Under the pieces are notes generated by a model. It was not told the origin of the DNA and made no database searches. It saw only the letters and a list, made by a program, of their open reading frames with translations. From positions 40,005-104,004 of the forward strand of contig CAKREL010000001.1 in assembly GCA_934317205.1 (NCBI GenBank): a stretch of 64,000 nucleotides of DNA, written 5' to 3'. Shown here piece by piece: positions 27,205 through 35,791 of this stretch (within the stretch, counting starts at the first letter, position 1; each line of letters begins with the position of its first letter). Origin of the DNA: an uncultured Eubacterium sp. Lineage in GTDB: Bacteria; Bacillota; Clostridia; Lachnospirales; Lachnospiraceae. A program made the position numbers and the translations under genes.

Positions 27205-27759
27205 ATGTATAAAGTGATCAAAAATCATGGAAAAACAGTGCAGGCTTATCAGCTTGGAGGTGACAGCAGCGTAATTCAGGAGCTGATTTGCAGCAGAAAA
27301 ATAATTCCTTTAGATAATGATAAATATGAGATTTTTTCGCAGGAAGTGCTGCAGGCGGGAGCCGAACATGGCCAGATTGCATCGCGTGGTGACTGGATCA
27401 AGATAGACAGCACAGGAAATCCGTATCCCAATGATCAGGCGTTTTTTCAAAAGAATCACAGACATGTCGAAGGTGATACCTTTGAACAGATTCCGCAGCC
27501 TCTCTGGGCCTGGGACGCAGAGTGTGAGATGTGCAAAGAAATTGAGTTTCTGATCCGGGAGAAAGGATTGCAGATCATACCGGATTCGAAGGAACAGTAT
27601 TATACCGCCCCTCTCTGGGGGACTGTAGAGAGTGCGAAAAAAGATGCAGTCATTATTTTTTACAGTATAAGCTATGATGCAGCTGGAAATGTCATGGATG
27701 CAGATTTTAATTTTGTGGAACGTGGAGAATTTGAGCGGACGTATTCCAGATACAAATAA
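27205..27759 (+). CDS. Hypothetical protein, possibly PGDYG-like
   Basis: 184 residues, AGAAGGAGG ribosome site. Contains HGQIASRGDWIKIDSTGNPY followed by an aromatic-rich stretch (WAWDAECEMCKEIEF) with two cysteines three residues apart. The GDWI...NPYP segment loosely resembles small phage-associated PGDYG proteins; I am not sure of this. Soluble, no membrane span. It is the last gene before the TIR gene, which seems to have its own promoter. Confidence 0.65.
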   Translation: MYKVIKNHGKTVQAYQLGGDSSVIQELICSRKIIPLDNDKYEIFSQEVLQAGAEHGQIASRGDWIKIDSTGNPYPNDQAFFQKNHRHVEGDTFEQIPQPLWAWDAECEMCKEIEFLIREKGLQIIPDSKEQYYTAPLWGTVESAKKDAVIIFYSISYDAAGNVMDADFNFVERGEFERTYSRYK

Positions 27760-27774
27760 ATGGAACTTATTCAT

Positions 27775-27814
27775 ACTCTATCAAAAATAAAACATTGTAA
27801 AATAGACATAGAGT
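27775..27814 (+). promoter_or_regulatory. Inverted repeat and promoter before the TIR gene
   Basis: ACTCTAT (27775-27781) and ATAGAGT (27808-27814) form a 7-bp inverted repeat enclosing an AT-rich segment with TAAAAT near 27798, a likely -10 box. It may be an operator for separate control of the TIR gene. Confidence 0.4.
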
Positions 27815-27853
27815 GTGATACAGGTAAACGGGATAGGTATAAGGGGTGTTTTG

Positions 27854-30754
27854 ATGAAAGAATTTGAATATATGATCAGAGGAAAAGGAGATCCTTATGG
27901 GCGGCAGAATGTTTTTTTTACGTGTCATCCAAGTGACTTTCATTTATATTTTGAACAGATTTCCCAGATCATTTTAAAAAAATATGATTGTACAATATGG
28001 TACTGTCAAGAAAAACCGGATGATGAAAAAGAGTACACCATCAGAATTAGTGAAATGCAGTTGCTGGTTATTCCAGTGACGGAAAAATTTCTGACGGGAA
28101 AAAACCGCGCACGTGACTTTGATCTTCCATTTGCATTGGAACACCATATACCTGTTCTGCCTTTATTGCTGACATCTGGACTTGAGGAACAGTTTGCTAA
28201 AAAATGCGGTGACATCCATTTTATTGATAGAAATGCATGTGATACAACCACGTTGACTTTTGAAGAAAAGATCATCAAATTTCTTTCTGCTACTTTAGTT
28301 AGTGATGAACTTATGCAGAAAATAAAAGAAGCTTTTTATGCCCGTATATTTTTGAGTTATCGAAAAAAAGATCGCGTATTAGCAAATAAACTCATGAAAT
28401 TAATTCATGATATTCCGTTTTGCTGGGATATATCCATTTGGTTTGATGAATATCTGGTGCCGGGAGAGAGTTTCAACCATGCCATTGCGGAGGCTATGCG
28501 CAATAGTCATCTTTTTGTACTTTGTGTTACAGAAAATCTGATAGAAGAGGGAAATTATGTTCAATTGGTGGAATATCCTAAAGCCAGAGAAATGTCACTG
28601 CCTGTGCTTCCAATCATTCCGGAAAAGATGACTTTTGAACAGAGAGAGTTATTAAAGAAAAAATACGAAGATATCCCTGACGGCATTGAGGCTGGGAATA
28701 CAGAGCAGCTTGAAAATTGCTTTTATAAAAACTTCACGGATATTGCAGTGTCTGCAAGAACGGATGATCCAATGCATCTTTTTTTTATTGGACTGGCATA
28801 TCTGAATGGAATTGATGTAGAACTGGATTATGATCGTGCGACTGAATTGATCAGTCAGGCAAGTAACGCGAATTATGCTCCAGCGATGGAAAAACTTGCC
28901 AACATGTACAGAATCGGGGAAGGTGTTTCGCGAAACTACGAAATGGCACTTAGCATGTACGAAAAGCTAATAAATGTGATAAGTAAAACTGGAGACAAGA
29001 AAAAAAGCTATGAGATTCATTGTGAAATCCTGAGACTTTTACTGGATTCAGATATTCTTTTCCGAGTTGAACATGTGGATAGTTCAAGAAAACACACATC
29101 CGAGGTTCTTGACCTGGCATCAAAAATTGATTTGAGTAATCCTGAAATTTTTAAGCTGTTTTCGCTGCTGGCATTTGTGAATGAGCACGATGAACAGGTG
29201 TCTGATCAATTTGTATCTGCTGCTTTGGAGGCTCTTTCGACGGTTTGTGAGAATGATGACGATATCATGGTAGAGAAGGCATATTTTTATAGCCGACTGG
29301 CGGATCTGTATTATCGGAGAAATGCCGGATTGTTAGTGTATCATATCACATCTGATGACACGCATGAAATCCGGCGAAAGCAAAGTAGACAATACATGGA
29401 AAAGGCAATCGATTTGCTTGAGATACTGTATGAGAAAGATCCTATCCGATGGAAAGTTAACTATGCGTATGCGTTGAACATTTTTTGCAGAATGAATTAT
29501 GCAGAACCATTCAGCAGTGAACAGATCATAGTAGATAGTATGGAACGGGCAATTGAATTATATCGGGAACTGTACGAAGAAAATGCATTATTATATGCTG
29601 AAAAGCTTGCTTCATTGTGCAGAATTAGTGGCAACTATCTTGCGGTTGAATATGATATGATATGGGAAAATGACTTGGGAATTCTGATAAATCTTAATTC
29701 TGAACAGTTTGTTCCCAATAAACCAGAACAGAAAATTTTGCTGGAACAACAAATGGATCAAGATGATGAAGTGTGTGATATTCGCAGGATACGCAAGGCA
29801 TTGTCGCTAATCAGATATAGTGTCACTGTGTATGAGAATTATGTGGAAAAAGGGCAGGACGATTGCTGGGTAGAACTGGCAGAGGCATATTTTGACCTTT
29901 CAATGTTACTAAATTACTTCTCGCAGTGGATTGATAATGTACAGCAGGACAATATTGATGAAATATATGCACAGTTACTTACAGACGGGTTTGACGGATA
30001 TAAAAAGATGCTTATCGCAATGCGCAAATATGCTTTCATTATATCATCAAAATGCCATGATATTAAGGAAAAAAAATTCAATCGTGTCAGCTGTGCTAAG
30101 AATGGTTCCTATTCGGAAAAGGAACTTGTGGATCTTGAATATAAGGCATATGACAGAGATCCATTTGTGGAATGCTATAATTTTGCTTTAAGACTTTATG
30201 ATAACGATCTTCAAGAGGAAGCAAACCAACTTCATGAAGCACTTTATCATTTCTTTAAGGAGGTTGATAAAGATACAGATTCAGCTCTGGTATTGATGAA
30301 TCTTTCAGCCTATGCATCCGGTAAAAATGATATGGACGAAAGATTAGCCTTGTTGTTAGAATTTGATGATTCAGATGAGGACGATGTATTATCTGACTGG
30401 CAGGGAAGAGAGACATTATTTTCGCATTATTGTGAAATCGCAGAATGCTATATGAAGAAAGATTGTTTTTCCAACGCCGATAAATATTTTGGAAAAGCAA
30501 AAAAAATCAGTCATTTTTTCAGAAATCCGCGTCAGGCCATATTCAATAAAAAATGGTCAGAGTGCAAAAGAAATATGGGAGATTTTGCAGGAGCTGAGAA
30601 TAAGATCTGGGAAGGTCTTGAAAGTTTGCTTTCAATGAAGCATATTCCAAAGGATATATGGAATGATCTGTCTCATGAATATGTGTCGCTATTAATACAA
30701 ACAGGCAGAGAGAAAGAAGCAAATGAGTGGAGAAATGAAATGTTTATCAATTAG
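27854..30754 (+). CDS. Tandem TIR-domain protein with Sel1/TPR repeats
   Basis: 966 residues from ATG 27854 (AAGGGGTG upstream). Two TIR-like domains are arranged in tandem: residues about 15-150 (NVFFTCHPSDFHLYFEQ, LLVIPVTEKFL) and about 162-300 (ARIFLSYRKKDRVLANKL, SIWFDEYLVPGESF, LFVLCVTENLIEEG, LVEYPKAREM). The second keeps the serine-rich loop and the Glu of the usual NADase position (near 239); the first looks degenerate. Sel1-like repeats follow (FFIGLAYLNGIDVELDYDRA, LANMYRIGEGVSRNYEMAL) and TPR-type helices reach the end. TIR-TPR proteins often act in bacterial immunity by NAD cleavage. Base composition is visibly AT-richer than the preceding genes. Confidence 0.88.
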   Translation: MKEFEYMIRGKGDPYGRQNVFFTCHPSDFHLYFEQISQIILKKYDCTIWYCQEKPDDEKEYTIRISEMQLLVIPVTEKFLTGKNRARDFDLPFALEHHIPVLPLLLTSGLEEQFAKKCGDIHFIDRNACDTTTLTFEEKIIKFLSATLVSDELMQKIKEAFYARIFLSYRKKDRVLANKLMKLIHDIPFCWDISIWFDEYLVPGESFNHAIAEAMRNSHLFVLCVTENLIEEGNYVQLVEYPKAREMSLPVLPIIPEKMTFEQRELLKKKYEDIPDGIEAGNTEQLENCFYKNFTDIAVSARTDDPMHLFFIGLAYLNGIDVELDYDRATELISQASNANYAPAMEKLANMYRIGEGVSRNYEMALSMYEKLINVISKTGDKKKSYEIHCEILRLLLDSDILFRVEHVDSSRKHTSEVLDLASKIDLSNPEIFKLFSLLAFVNEHDEQVSDQFVSAALEALSTVCENDDDIMVEKAYFYSRLADLYYRRNAGLLVYHITSDDTHEIRRKQSRQYMEKAIDLLEILYEKDPIRWKVNYAYALNIFCRMNYAEPFSSEQIIVDSMERAIELYRELYEENALLYAEKLASLCRISGNYLAVEYDMIWENDLGILINLNSEQFVPNKPEQKILLEQQMDQDDEVCDIRRIRKALSLIRYSVTVYENYVEKGQDDCWVELAEAYFDLSMLLNYFSQWIDNVQQDNIDEIYAQLLTDGFDGYKKMLIAMRKYAFIISSKCHDIKEKKFNRVSCAKNGSYSEKELVDLEYKAYDRDPFVECYNFALRLYDNDLQEEANQLHEALYHFFKEVDKDTDSALVLMNLSAYASGKNDMDERLALLLEFDDSDEDDVLSDWQGRETLFSHYCEIAECYMKKDCFSNADKYFGKAKKISHFFRNPRQAIFNKKWSECKRNMGDFAGAENKIWEGLESLLSMKHIPKDIWNDLSHEYVSLLIQTGREKEANEWRNEMFIN

Positions 30755-30803
30755 TATCTGTTCCTGGTACAGAGATTTTTAAATAAGTATCAGAAGACGG
30801 TCG

Positions 30804-30855
30804 AAGCTGTCGTTTACAGGAATCAATGAAGTTCCTGTAAACGACAGCTTTTTTG
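30804..30855 (+). terminator. Strong intrinsic terminator after the TIR gene
   Basis: A perfect 19-bp stem, AAGCTGTCGTTTACAGGAA with its complement at 30832-30850, has a 9-nt loop and is followed by TTTT. It ends the first island operon. Confidence 0.92.
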
Positions 30856-30869
30856 TGCCTTTAAATGGG

Positions 30870-30902
30870 CAGTTTCAAAAGGAGTTGTATACAGTTTCAA
30901 AA
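30870..30902 (+). promoter_or_regulatory. Paired CAGTTTCAAAA motifs
   Basis: CAGTTTCAAAA occurs at 30870-30880 and 30892-30902, 22 bp apart (about two helical turns). The second copy lies in TATACAGTTTCAAAA, identical to one at 13712-13726. It precedes the second island operon, supporting shared control. Confidence 0.5.
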
Positions 30903-30972
30903 GAAAAATCTGTCTCTGATGATGAAAGCAGCTACACATGTTTAAATTTAGATAAAAGAAAGGAGGCTGTTC

Positions 30973-31281
30973 ATGATGAAACAGATTGAAACAGAAAAAC
31001 TTGTGGCAAAGATTATTGAGGATTATGGCATTTCAAGAAAGGCGGCACTTGAGAAAGCGGCATGGATAGAGCAGGAATGCCCAAAGGTATTGATGCAGAA
31101 TGTGGAGGAATGGATCGAAGGAAAAGAATTTACAGAGATCTGTATCGAAAATCATTCCATACCATTGATTCTTTTCCTCTGGCATAACAGAGACTTTCTT
31201 GAGGCTATTGCTGTGATGAAGGAATTGGAAGATGGTGAAATAACCACGGCAAAAGAAAAAATCTGGCTCTTTCGGATGTAA
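30973..31281 (+). CDS. Small hypothetical protein
   Basis: 102 residues, AAAGGAGG ribosome site before two consecutive ATGs. Predicted mostly alpha-helical, with ISRKAALEKAAWIEQECPKV and an acidic C-terminal helix. No membrane span or recognised family. First gene of the second island operon and ends 6 nt before the HExxH protein, so the two may work together. Confidence 0.7.
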   Translation: MMKQIETEKLVAKIIEDYGISRKAALEKAAWIEQECPKVLMQNVEEWIEGKEFTEICIENHSIPLILFLWHNRDFLEAIAVMKELEDGEITTAKEKIWLFRM

Positions 31282-31287
31282 CCGCCT

Positions 31288-32406
31288 ATGGAAAAGAATG
31301 GATACGGAGTACATCCGACACAATATGGAAAATTAAGCAATGATGAGCTTTATGGCATGTTTCGTGAATCTGTATACACTAAATTAAACGAATCCGAAAA
31401 ACGGGATCTGCTTCAGGAGACAGTAAACCGGGATGCCATGGAGAAAGGGATGGTTGGCGCTCCACTGGTGCAGTTTGCAGATCTCCCGGCAATAGAAAGC
31501 GGCAATGCTAAAAATGGTTATATCAATGTAAATCGCGATATTGCGACACGCGGTATCCAGTCCGTTGAATACAATGGTCAGATTCAGGAAAATCAGATAA
31601 AAGATTATAATGTTCAGGCATTAAATACAGTGCTGCATGAAGAGGAGCATTGCCTTCAGGAGCAGATTATCAATGGCACTGTCATAATAGATGATACGGA
31701 TCTGACACAGGAGTATATTGCCAACGATTTTACAACAAGTGCGGTATTGAAAGATGGCAGTTACAAGCTTGGTTCTCAGTATGTGACCGGAGAAACACCG
31801 GGAGGATACTATTTTTACTATTTTCAGCCGACAGAGCGGGATGCTTATCTGAATGCAGAAAATAAGACGGCATCGATTTTAACACAGCTCACCTCAAAAT
31901 TTGGGACGGAAGACTCATTTGCAGCATACGAAACATCTGTTCTGACAAAGGGATATCAGGCAACCGAACAGAACGCCATTCAATTATTTCAAAATCCTGA
32001 GTTTGTAAAAGATGTCAGTGCCACACTGCAAAATGAATATTACAAAACAAATATCCCGGTAAATGATATTTACACGCAGAATGCCATGAAAGCAGAGATG
32101 ATCGCAAGTTATCAGGCGGAACAGCTGCAAAACGGAACATTCAACAAAGCAGATATAAAGGAGGATACCAAAATGGACTTTAGCACAAAAACAACAGAAC
32201 TGGATGAAAACAACATTCTGGCTGAATCAGTAAATGAAAGTGAACCTGCCGTTGAAACAGAAGGCTTACGGGAAGGAGGTATTTCTGACGATTCGGCTGC
32301 CGCACATGCAGGCAGTTCTGCCGGAGTATCAAATGAGGGGGAATCCGCTGGCGATGGGATTGATATGGATGGCGGTGAAGGTGCGGACGATGGACTTGAT
32401 CTGTAA
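31288..32406 (+). CDS. Putative HExxH metallopeptidase-like protein
   Basis: 372 residues. There is no good ribosome site; translation is probably coupled to the gene ending 6 nt earlier. A zincin-type motif HEEEH lies at 117-121 (TVLHEEEHCLQEQ), and TERDAYLNAEN supplies a possible third ligand at Glu183. Residues 1-110 carry YINVNRDIATRG and similar soluble-domain features. The C-terminal ~70 residues are acidic, Gly/Ser/Asp rich and likely disordered, ending in EGADDGLDL, an arrangement seen in some secreted or recruited substrates. No signal peptide. Protease activity is inferred only from the motif. Confidence 0.72.
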   Translation: MEKNGYGVHPTQYGKLSNDELYGMFRESVYTKLNESEKRDLLQETVNRDAMEKGMVGAPLVQFADLPAIESGNAKNGYINVNRDIATRGIQSVEYNGQIQENQIKDYNVQALNTVLHEEEHCLQEQIINGTVIIDDTDLTQEYIANDFTTSAVLKDGSYKLGSQYVTGETPGGYYFYYFQPTERDAYLNAENKTASILTQLTSKFGTEDSFAAYETSVLTKGYQATEQNAIQLFQNPEFVKDVSATLQNEYYKTNIPVNDIYTQNAMKAEMIASYQAEQLQNGTFNKADIKEDTKMDFSTKTTELDENNILAESVNESEPAVETEGLREGGISDDSAAAHAGSSAGVSNEGESAGDGIDMDGGEGADDGLDL

Positions 32407-32429
32407 AGAAATGGAGGCAGAAAAATATC

Positions 32430-33848
32430 ATGGCATACGATTATGGACAGAAACAGTTCAGAATAACTGACAGCAATAATAGCACTAATAAAACATACGT
32501 ACAAACACTTCTGGGACAGGCGATTGATGAAAATCCGGTGCCTGAATGGACAACAGATCCGGACAAGGATCCGTTTGTAATATTTAAAAATCCAAAAAAT
32601 GGAAACGTCTGGGGATTAAGTAAAAAGCATCTGGCGTATGGACTGTTGGCTGTCGGTACACCTGGAAGTGGAAAAACGAACTTTTTTCAATGGGTTCTGC
32701 AGCAGCTTCTGAAAACGCTAAAAAGCGGAGAGGTCGTAGTTATATTTGATACCAAGGGAGATTACCTGCGAGAATTTGGACCGCATATTCCGGCAAATGA
32801 AAAAATTGTAATCGGTAACGGAGAAATTTATAAAGATATCACCAGTTACCACAATTTGTTTGCAGAAGTTATGCCTCGCGGCATGGATGGCAGACTTATA
32901 TATACTTCAGAATCAGATGAGGATGCTTTTGAACTGGCCTTGCAATTATCTAAAACCATGGACAGTCAGATCCAGCCGGTATTCCCTGCTATGGCTGCGC
33001 AGATGTTCGCATCAGGAATGATCTACCTGATGCGGACTTACTGGAGATTAGATCCATCGAAGCTGAATAACAGAGAACTGGTCAATTTTTTCCAGCAAAA
33101 AACAGTAGAGGATCTGCGAAAAATTTTTGAAGAGGAGAGGATGAAAGACTTGCGAAGCTGTCTGGATTACATTGGAAACAAAGGAAACCAGACGCAGGGC
33201 GTAATGAGCTATCTGGGAGCCATGATCCGAAAACTTTTTGTCGGTCCTTTTGCGCAGGCAGATCCTGCCAGAGAATTTTCCATGCGTGAAGTGATGAACA
33301 GCGGACAGCGAAAGGTAATCTTTATTGAATATGACTTGCGAAAAGGACAGCTGATGGCACCGATGTATGGAATGCTCATTGACAGAGCACTTGCAAATGC
33401 ACTTGGCGGCAGATCCGGATACAATGGAAACAAATATTTTCTTCTGGATGAAGCACTATTATTGCCCCGGCTTGAACATTTAGCTAATAGCAATAATTTT
33501 GGCAGATCCCCTTCAGGGACAGAAGAGGGTGTTCGCTTAATGTGTGGTTTGCAAAATATTGCCGGCATCAAGGAAGTGTATGGAGAGGCTGGAGCAGACA
33601 ACGTGCTTTCCTCTTTCCAGAATCTCATTACTTTCAAATTATGTGATTACGATACGCGTCAATTTGTGGTAAATCGTCTGGGTGAAAATTACCAGAACTT
33701 CAGTGTCAGTCCGCAACAGAATAATTTGGATATTCAGCGGGAAGGTCACACGGTGGAAGACTGGCAATTATTAAATCTTGGACTAGGGGAAGCTGTTATT
33801 TCCCTACAGGATGAAAAGCCGTTTTTATTTACCATGCCAAAATACTAA
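32430..33848 (+). CDS. VirD4/TraD-like conjugation-type ATPase
   Basis: 472 residues; GGAGG lies 12 nt before the ATG. Walker A is GTPGSGKT (76-83), followed by the FDTKGDYLREFG motif typical of TraD/VirD4/HerA ATPases, a Walker B-like FLLDEALLLPRLEHL and a late GLQNIAGIKEVYG corresponding to the sensor/glutamine motif. The N-terminus lacks transmembrane helices, unlike classical VirD4 coupling proteins. No relaxase or mating-pore genes are nearby. It may be a pump motor for protein or DNA in a non-conjugative system. Confidence 0.85.
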   Translation: MAYDYGQKQFRITDSNNSTNKTYVQTLLGQAIDENPVPEWTTDPDKDPFVIFKNPKNGNVWGLSKKHLAYGLLAVGTPGSGKTNFFQWVLQQLLKTLKSGEVVVIFDTKGDYLREFGPHIPANEKIVIGNGEIYKDITSYHNLFAEVMPRGMDGRLIYTSESDEDAFELALQLSKTMDSQIQPVFPAMAAQMFASGMIYLMRTYWRLDPSKLNNRELVNFFQQKTVEDLRKIFEEERMKDLRSCLDYIGNKGNQTQGVMSYLGAMIRKLFVGPFAQADPAREFSMREVMNSGQRKVIFIEYDLRKGQLMAPMYGMLIDRALANALGGRSGYNGNKYFLLDEALLLPRLEHLANSNNFGRSPSGTEEGVRLMCGLQNIAGIKEVYGEAGADNVLSSFQNLITFKLCDYDTRQFVVNRLGENYQNFSVSPQQNNLDIQREGHTVEDWQLLNLGLGEAVISLQDEKPFLFTMPKY

Positions 33849-33861
33849 GGAGTGATGTAAG

Positions 33862-34314
33862 TTGAGGAAAATGATAGAAATTTTGAATGCACTTTATGTA
33901 CAGGTGAGTGGATTAGAATTTTATAAATACATAGGGTTGTTTACAGGAATTATAGTCGTAGCTGCTGTGATAATATGTCTTTGCAGAAAAAGAGGACAAA
34001 AAAGCGGTCAGACAGATGCTAGGGCTATGGATTTGAATATAAAGAAAGCACCTGAGATAATACCAGAGAGTGAACCGGACGAAGAAGATTGGAGAGACAT
34101 TTTTACAGAGATAGAAGCAGAATTAGCGCTACGCTCAAGACAGAAGAAAAATACTGAGGTGATAGCAGAGAATGAATCGAGTGTGGATGTCTGGTATGAT
34201 GATTTTGAAGATAATGATTTGGAATTTGACAGTTTCTTGAATCAGATGGGAGAAACACAGGATTTGGAAGTTTCAACAGAAGAAATTTACAGGTATGGCG
34301 AGACACAGGAATGA
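33862..34314 (+). CDS. Single-span membrane protein with acidic tail
   Basis: 150 residues from TTG 33862 (AAGGAG 9 nt upstream). One transmembrane helix at about 24-42 is preceded by a short N-terminus and followed by a basic stop-transfer segment (CRKRGQKSGQ). The remaining ~100 residues are strongly acidic and likely cytoplasmic. It directly follows the VirD4-like ATPase and could anchor it, since that ATPase lacks its own membrane helices. No family recognised. Confidence 0.72.
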   Translation: MRKMIEILNALYVQVSGLEFYKYIGLFTGIIVVAAVIICLCRKRGQKSGQTDARAMDLNIKKAPEIIPESEPDEEDWRDIFTEIEAELALRSRQKKNTEVIAENESSVDVWYDDFEDNDLEFDSFLNQMGETQDLEVSTEEIYRYGETQE

Positions 34315-34331
34315 TACAGGAGAAAAATACT

Positions 34332-35114
34332 ATGGAACATACCGAAATCGTAGAAATTGACGGTGTACTGTTTTCGCAGGATATGACTCATCTGATCCGA
34401 TATCCGAGTGAACGGACAGGAGATTCTTATTTTGTTCCACATACAGTGAAGGTAATTGATGAGGAAGCCTTTGCGAAAAACAAGAACCTCTATCAGGTGA
34501 TCTTACCGGATTCGTTAAAGCGGATTGAGGATGGTGCATTCCTGGAGTGCGCAAAACTGACAAAGATTAATTTCCCGGATCGTCTGGAATATATTGGCGC
34601 AGGCAGTTTTGGACGTTCCATGAATATCAGGCGGTTACATATTCCGGCGGGAGTGAAAGCGGACACTTCTGTATTTGCAACGGGCTGTGTGATTTGGAGT
34701 TCCGAAAGCAGCAAAGGGGATGTTTATGATTGCCTTTCCAATGACTGGCTTTCCATATCGTATGCGGGTCCTGCCATTATCAGTCGTGACTATAAAAAAT
34801 TGCATGATTTCATAAGAACGAATGAGTATGATCATTTTGAACATTGCCATAAGGATAAGAATGGTATCCTATGGGCGGATCATGGAAAAACGCTTATCTG
34901 TTTTCCGGAGACCTGGAAATCGGATATTTATAAACTTCCAGACCATGTGGAAAAAGTCTATGTAAAAGCGTTTTGTGGAACAAAAATAAAATATTTCTGG
35001 TCCGAGCATGATGTGTTGATCACAGGGGAAAAAAGGGTAACACCGGAAGGGATGCAGCCGACACATGGAAACAGATTCCGTCTTACAGAATTTGGTATTT
35101 GTAGTGAGGTATAA
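34332..35114 (+). CDS. Leucine-rich repeat (BspA/LRR_5) protein
   Basis: 260 residues from ATG 34332 (CAGGAG upstream; a second ATG 21 nt earlier overlaps the preceding stop). Residues about 30-115 show BspA-type repeats: VKVIDEEAFAKNKNLYQVIL, SLKRIEDGAFLECAKLTKI and LEYIGAGSFGRSMNIRRLHI. The C-terminal half is not repetitive but continues with beta/aromatic segments (VEKVYVKAFCGTKIKYF). No signal peptide, unlike surface BspA proteins, so it is probably cytoplasmic. Last gene of the second island operon before a convergent terminator. Confidence 0.82.
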   Translation: MEHTEIVEIDGVLFSQDMTHLIRYPSERTGDSYFVPHTVKVIDEEAFAKNKNLYQVILPDSLKRIEDGAFLECAKLTKINFPDRLEYIGAGSFGRSMNIRRLHIPAGVKADTSVFATGCVIWSSESSKGDVYDCLSNDWLSISYAGPAIISRDYKKLHDFIRTNEYDHFEHCHKDKNGILWADHGKTLICFPETWKSDIYKLPDHVEKVYVKAFCGTKIKYFWSEHDVLITGEKRVTPEGMQPTHGNRFRLTEFGICSEV

Positions 35115-35116
35115 TA

Positions 35117-35158
35117 AATTACCGGAAGAAACGTTCTGTACAGTTTCTTCCGGTAATT
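35117..35158. terminator. Convergent bidirectional terminator
   Basis: AATTACCGGAAGAAAC (35117-35132) pairs perfectly with GTTTCTTCCGGTAATT (35143-35158) around a 10-nt loop. It separates the plus-strand LRR gene from the minus-strand gene ending at 35161. Confidence 0.75.
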
Positions 35159-35160
35159 GG

Positions 35161-35760
35161 TTATTTGTCTTTTTTGAGTAAAGTTTCTTTTTTGGCATTC
35201 AGCCGCTGTCGGATTTGAACCAACGTATCGAGACTGTTGCTTTCTTCAATATAGGCTTCAAGCTGTTTTCCCAATAGCTCATATTCCTGTTGAAGTTCCG
35301 TTTCCGTCAGAATGCCGTTTTCACCACACATTTCAAAATAGGAAATCTGTGCCAGAAAATATTCAAAGGAAAGCGCATTTCTGATTTCGGTGTGGAATGA
35401 AGTTTTCCTCAGTCAGCGTTCTCTGATTGGAATTACTGTTTGAAACAGTGTGTAAGCCTGCTTTGAATCACCAAGTGATACATAGGTTCTGGCCATATTA
35501 TAGTACAAAAATCCACCCCAAATCTGCATGGATGTATCATAGACACGTTTTTCATACTCAGCGGCATGGCGAAAAGCCCTGTTTGCAGCCGCAGCATCCG
35601 ACAGTAATTCCCTTGTCAGAATGGATTCCATGATAAGTCTGGAGCATATCGGATATCTCTCATCTTCGGAAATTTTCGAAATGGATTTATGAAAGATATC
35701 GGCATATTTCCGGCCTTTTCCACTATAAACGACAGCTACATTTTTATATTTGGATATCAT
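35161..35760 (-). pseudogene. Small TPR-like gene interrupted by an in-frame TGA
   Basis: Starting at ATG 35760 (AGGTG site) the frame encodes 115 residues and meets TGA at 35413-35415. The same frame then stays open for another 83 codons to TAA at 35161-35163, and the second part reads like protein (ALSFEYFLAQISYF, TLVQIRQRLNAKK). With TGA bridged the product would be about 199 residues, with TPR-like helices (GGFLYYNMARTYVSLGDSKQ). Either a recent nonsense mutation or a sequencing error is likely; no selenocysteine element was seen. It is 31 nt downstream of the 1184-residue gene and in the same operon. Confidence 0.75.
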
Positions 35761-35791
35761 GTTTTTCACCTGCCTTTTAACTTAGTGATAG

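Noticed and set aside
35161-35760. Selenoprotein with TGA read as selenocysteine
   Set aside because: No hairpin resembling a SECIS element was noticed just after the TGA, and the context RER-stop-LRK does not look like a redox site.
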